A stretch of DNA of 7,286 nucleotides from Methanoculleus sp. (GTDB lineage: Archaea > Halobacteriota > Methanomicrobia > Methanomicrobiales > Methanoculleaceae): positions 1 to 7,286 of the forward strand of contig JAQVVW010000063.1 of the NCBI GenBank assembly GCA_028698765.1. Reading direction: 5' to 3'. Position 1 is the stretch's first letter; every line of letters begins with the position of its first letter. The notes beneath the pieces were generated by a model, which ran no database searches, was not told where the DNA came from, and was given only the letters and a program-made list of their open reading frames with translations. This document shows, in pieces, positions 5,600 through 7,286 of this stretch. Position numbers and translations under genes: made by a program.

Positions 5600-6727
5600 T
5601 CAGAGGAAGTCTATGAGGCCGCCCCCGCTCGGGGCGTCCCTTGCCATGCGCCTGTTCGCAGGTGCGCTGGACTGCTGGGTCGCAGGTTCGTAGGCGCGGT
5701 GGCTTCCGAGGATCTGTGCACTTTTTACCCCGGTCATGACTGCCATGACGCGAACTCTTCCTTCATACTCGCTGTTCACCCGCGCCCCCCAGATGACGTC
5801 CGCATGGGGGTCGAGTTCGTAGGTCAGGGAACTTGCGATCTCTTCGGCGTCCTGGAGGGTCAGGTCGTTCCCGCCCGTGATGTGGATGAGGCTCCCGGTG
5901 GCTCCGCGGTAGTCGATGTCCAGCAGGGGATGGTTGAGGCACTCGTGGACGACGCTCTCGGCCTTGTTCTGCTGCTTGCTCTCGCCGACGAGCATGACGG
6001 CGACGCCTCCCTTGCTCATGATGGCACGGACGTCCGCGTAGTCGATGTTGATGAGAGAAGGCTCCGTGATCGTCTCGCTGATACCCTTGACGGTCTCCGC
6101 GATGAGCTGATCCATGACCGAGAACGCCTGACCGAGCGGGAGGTTCGGCACGTACTTGATGAGGCGGTTGTTGTCGAGCACGATCACCGAGTCGGCAGCA
6201 GTCGAGAGTTGTTCGAGTCCCTCTTCCGCACGGAGAAGCCGGGCTTTCTCGACCTGGAAGGGGTAACTGACCATGCCGACGACGATGGCGCCCTGCTCCT
6301 TTGCGATCTGCGCGACGACCGGGGCTGTTCCTGTACCGGTACCTCCACCCATACCGGCGGTGATGAAGACCAGGTCCGCGTCCGCGAGCAGGCCTTCAAG
6401 GGTCGGTCGGGCCATCTCGGCCGCACGCCTGCCGACGTCGGGGAACCCGCCGGCTCCAAGGCCTTTGGTAAGCGACTTGCCGACAAGGACCCTCTTGTCG
6501 GCCTGGATCATGTCCAGGTGCTGCTTGTCCGTGTTTATCGCGATCGTCTCCGCACCGCTGACCTGCATGTGGTACAGCCGGTTGACGGTGTTGTTGCCCG
6601 CACCACCGCATCCTACGATGACGATACGTGGCTGACCGAGCATGTCGTCTTCAGCATCTGCCGTGTCTGTCTTCAGGTACTTCTCACGTTCCGCGTGTCT
6701 TAACGCTTCGTTGATGATCGTCTGCAT
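5600..6727 (-). CDS. ftsZ2: Cell division GTPase FtsZ, archaeal FtsZ2 class
   Basis: Tubulin-like GTPase that polymerises at mid-cell; in Haloferax FtsZ2 is the paralogue needed for constriction. The 375-residue product has the Rossmann start [17 protein letters not shown] (35-51), the tubulin signature GGGTGTG (127-133), and the T7 synergy loop NIDYAD (227-232) with N227, D229 and D232, so both nucleotide binding and hydrolysis parts are intact. It resembles haloarchaeal FtsZ2 more than FtsZ1, in its MQ-II-AL-AE N-terminus, [19 protein letters not shown] (203-221) and VAVMLVGE (242-249). A Ser/Ala/Gln-rich linker (about 346-366) leads to a short C-terminal peptide, GGGLIDFL, probably a docking site for a partner. 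ATG 6727 has a perfect AGGAGG 7 nt upstream. That site overlaps the cdrS stop, so the two are almost certainly co-transcribed. FtsZ identity is certain; the FtsZ2 class is from remembered sequences. Confidence 0.97.
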   Translation of the reverse strand: MQTIINEALRHAEREKYLKTDTADAEDDMLGQPRIVIVGCGGAGNNTVNRLYHMQVSGAETIAINTDKQHLDMIQADKRVLVGKSLTKGLGAGGFPDVGRRAAEMARPTLEGLLADADLVFITAGMGGGTGTGTAPVVAQIAKEQGAIVVGMVSYPFQVEKARLLRAEEGLEQLSTAADSVIVLDNNRLIKYVPNLPLGQAFSVMDQLIAETVKGISETITEPSLINIDYADVRAIMSKGGVAVMLVGESKQQNKAESVVHECLNHPLLDIDYRGATGSLIHITGGNDLTLQDAEEIASSLTYELDPHADVIWGARVNSEYEGRVRVMAVMTGVKSAQILGSHRAYEPATQQSSAPANRRMARDAPSGGGLIDFL

Positions 6728-6734
6728 CAGTATA

Positions 6735-6740
6735 CCTCCT
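6735..6740 (-). promoter_or_regulatory. AGGAGG ribosome site of ftsZ2, overlapping the cdrS stop
   Basis: On the - strand AGGAGG spans 6740-6735, 7 nt before the ftsZ2 ATG. The cdrS stop TAG occupies 6741-6739, so a ribosome ending cdrS covers this site. This supports translational coupling of the pair. Confidence 0.85.
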
Positions 6741-6918
6741 AAACTTTGAATGAAATCTGATCGGCCTCACGTAGAACACGGTTTCCATGCTGTTCAAGAA
6801 GCGCCCTGACCGAATACCGCACAGCCTCCGATACCGTGGGGAATTCGCCAGCTTCCACCAGCCTCTCGAGCATCTCGACCTGTTGCCGTGGCAATCTGAT
6901 TGTTATCCGATCCATCAT
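6739..6918 (-). CDS. cdrS: Ribbon-helix-helix regulator CdrS
   Basis: A short CopG/MetJ-type DNA-binding protein of about 59 residues. The ribbon strand DRITIRLP, then [15 protein letters not shown] (helix one), [19 protein letters not shown] (helix two with the S-E-A-[VI]-R signature) and a short tail make up a single RHH fold, which works as a dimer binding short repeated DNA sites. In Haloferax the RHH protein CdrS is encoded directly before ftsZ2 and controls its expression and cell division; the same arrangement here, with overlapping stop and ribosome site, supports the name. Starts are ambiguous: ATG 6918, ATG 6915 and GTG 6927 are all in frame. I chose ATG 6918 because an AGTGAT ribosome-like sequence (6928-6923) precedes it at 4 nt. 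TCTGAC repeats upstream may be its own operator. Confidence 0.88.
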   Translation of the reverse strand: MMDRITIRLPRQQVEMLERLVEAGEFPTVSEAVRYSVRALLEQHGNRVLREADQISFKV

Positions 6919-6931
6919 TTCAATCACTCAT

Positions 6932-7004
6932 ATCTGACCGATGGCTGCTCCTTGTCGGCCATTTGTCAGACAGCCGTTACCTTTTCGTCTGACTGCATCA
7001 GATA
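6932..7004. promoter_or_regulatory. Repeated TCTGAC motifs upstream of cdrS
   Basis: TCTGAC occurs at 6933-6938 and 6988-6993 on the + strand and at 6965-6970 on the - strand; a near copy, ATCTGA, lies on the - strand at 7004-6999. Two of them form the perfect 7-bp inverted repeat GTCAGAC (6965-6971) / GTCTGAC (6987-6993). They flank the likely cdrS transcription start and one touches its TATA box, which fits an autoregulatory operator. The regulator is not shown by sequence. Confidence 0.4.
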
Positions 7005-7007
7005 AAG
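7000..7007 (-). promoter_or_regulatory. TATA-like box for the cdrS-ftsZ2 operon
   Basis: On the - strand CTTTATCT would place transcription start near 6977 and leave a leader of about 58 nt before cdrS. The TATATATA at 7027-7034 is an alternative and reads the same on both strands, so it could serve either direction. Confidence 0.4.
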
Positions 7008-7024
7008 CATAATAATATCTGGAT

Positions 7025-7036
7025 GGTATATATACC
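7025..7036. repeat. 12-bp perfect TA-rich palindrome
   Basis: GGTATATATACC is self-complementary and is followed directly by the 8-bp palindrome TATCGATA (7037-7044). It sits in the AT-rich centre of the divergent cdrS/cobD spacer and may be a two-way TATA element or a regulator site. Confidence 0.5.
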
Positions 7037-7067
7037 TATCGATATAAGATTCTGCCCGGCATAATGG

Positions 7068-7075
7068 TTTTATGG
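7068..7075 (+). promoter_or_regulatory. Possible TATA box for cobD
   Basis: TTTTATGG is centred about 45 nt before the cobD ATG, so transcription would start near 7097 with a leader of about 19 nt. No strong ribosome site lies in that leader. Weak call. Confidence 0.3.
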
Positions 7076-7115
7076 ATAGCAGCCGACAACGTATCCTCAA
7101 AGAGTTGCCACGAAT

Positions 7116-7286
7116 ATGAGAGATAATCTTCCCGAAAAGGTGGAACATGGCGGTCGGGTTCGCTGGCACCGCACCCGGGAGAGGGGCGAGCTGCTTGATT
7201 TCAGTGCTAACGTGAATCCATATCCTCCAGAGATCCCCTGGACCCCGGACACCTCGGCGCTGAAAGATTACCCCGACGACCGGTAT
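7116..7286 (+). CDS. cobD: Threonine-phosphate decarboxylase CobD, 5' part
   Basis: Partial gene: 57 codons are visible and the frame runs off the right edge. The N-terminus has HGGRVRW at residues 11-17 and LLDFSANVNPYPP at 32-44, then LKDYPDDRY at 49-57, the pattern of the PLP-dependent aminotransferase-fold enzymes CobD and HisC. The HGG opening with LDFSANxNP favours CobD, which decarboxylates L-threonine O-3-phosphate to (R)-1-amino-2-propanol phosphate for the cobalamin nucleotide loop; methanogens need corrinoids for methyl transfer. The catalytic lysine and most of the PLP site are outside the window. ATG 7116 is the first start that keeps the whole motif; there is no strong Shine-Dalgarno. 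It is divergent from cdrS, about 200 nt away. A HisC-type aminotransferase is the alternative, less likely. Confidence 0.88.
   Translation, partial: MRDNLPEKVEHGGRVRWHRTRERGELLDFSANVNPYPPEIPWTPDTSALKDYPDDRY

Noticed and set aside
5699..6703. 334-codon open frame on the + strand opposite ftsZ2
   Set aside because: It is the antisense shadow of a certain FtsZ gene; its product is Asp/Arg/Val-rich with no recognisable domain.
6920..6931. Three-codon upstream frame (ATG AGT GAT TGA) just before cdrS on the - strand
   Set aside because: Too short to separate from chance; its bases are better explained as the ribosome-site-like AGTGAT of cdrS.
1..7286. CRISPR arrays, insertion sequences or transposase genes
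   Set aside because: No regularly spaced repeats, terminal inverted repeats or transposase motifs were seen; the genes are chromosomal housekeeping types.

Overview
The window looks like chromosome from a GC-rich methanogenic euryarchaeon, most like Methanomicrobiales of the Methanoculleus type. The reasons are an Alba chromatin protein, a fungal/archaeal-type aspartate-semialdehyde dehydrogenase, an archaeal DUF373 membrane protein, an archaeal COG1340-type coiled-coil protein, an FtsZ of the archaeal FtsZ2 class, BRE/TATA-like promoters (several placed for leaderless transcripts) and GGAGG-type ribosome sites. The genus is inferred from gene content and style, not from a search.

Left part (1-2026, + strand): the C-terminal part of dapB, a 57-residue two-cluster 4Fe-4S ferredoxin with a TTG start, asd, and the chromatin protein gene alba. 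DapB and Asd belong to the aspartate-to-diaminopimelate/lysine route. The ferredoxin between them has its own promoter-like signal. alba follows asd by 13 nt and is probably co-transcribed with it.

Middle (2027-3198): a 233-nt spacer with a nested stem-loop and a palindrome over a TATA box, then one unrecognised secreted protein (147 aa), then about 500 nt with no convincing gene.

Right part (3199-6918, - strand), read in transcription order: cdrS (ribbon-helix-helix regulator), ftsZ2 (division GTPase), a 360-nt gap holding a stem-loop plus T-tract, a proline-free coiled-coil protein, and a six-helix DUF373 membrane protein. cdrS and ftsZ2 form a tight unit: the cdrS stop codon overlaps the ftsZ2 ribosome site. 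This matches the CdrS-FtsZ2 division-control pair described in Haloferax. The coiled-coil and DUF373 genes sit on the same strand just downstream, each with its own promoter-like signal. They are uncharacterised archaeal families and the best candidates here for an undescribed envelope or division-linked function, but that link rests on position only.

Right edge (7116-7286, + strand): the start of cobD (threonine-phosphate decarboxylase, cobalamin side-chain synthesis), divergent from cdrS. The shared spacer holds repeated TCTGAC motifs and a 12-bp TA-rich palindrome. No RNA genes, insertion sequences or CRISPR arrays were seen.
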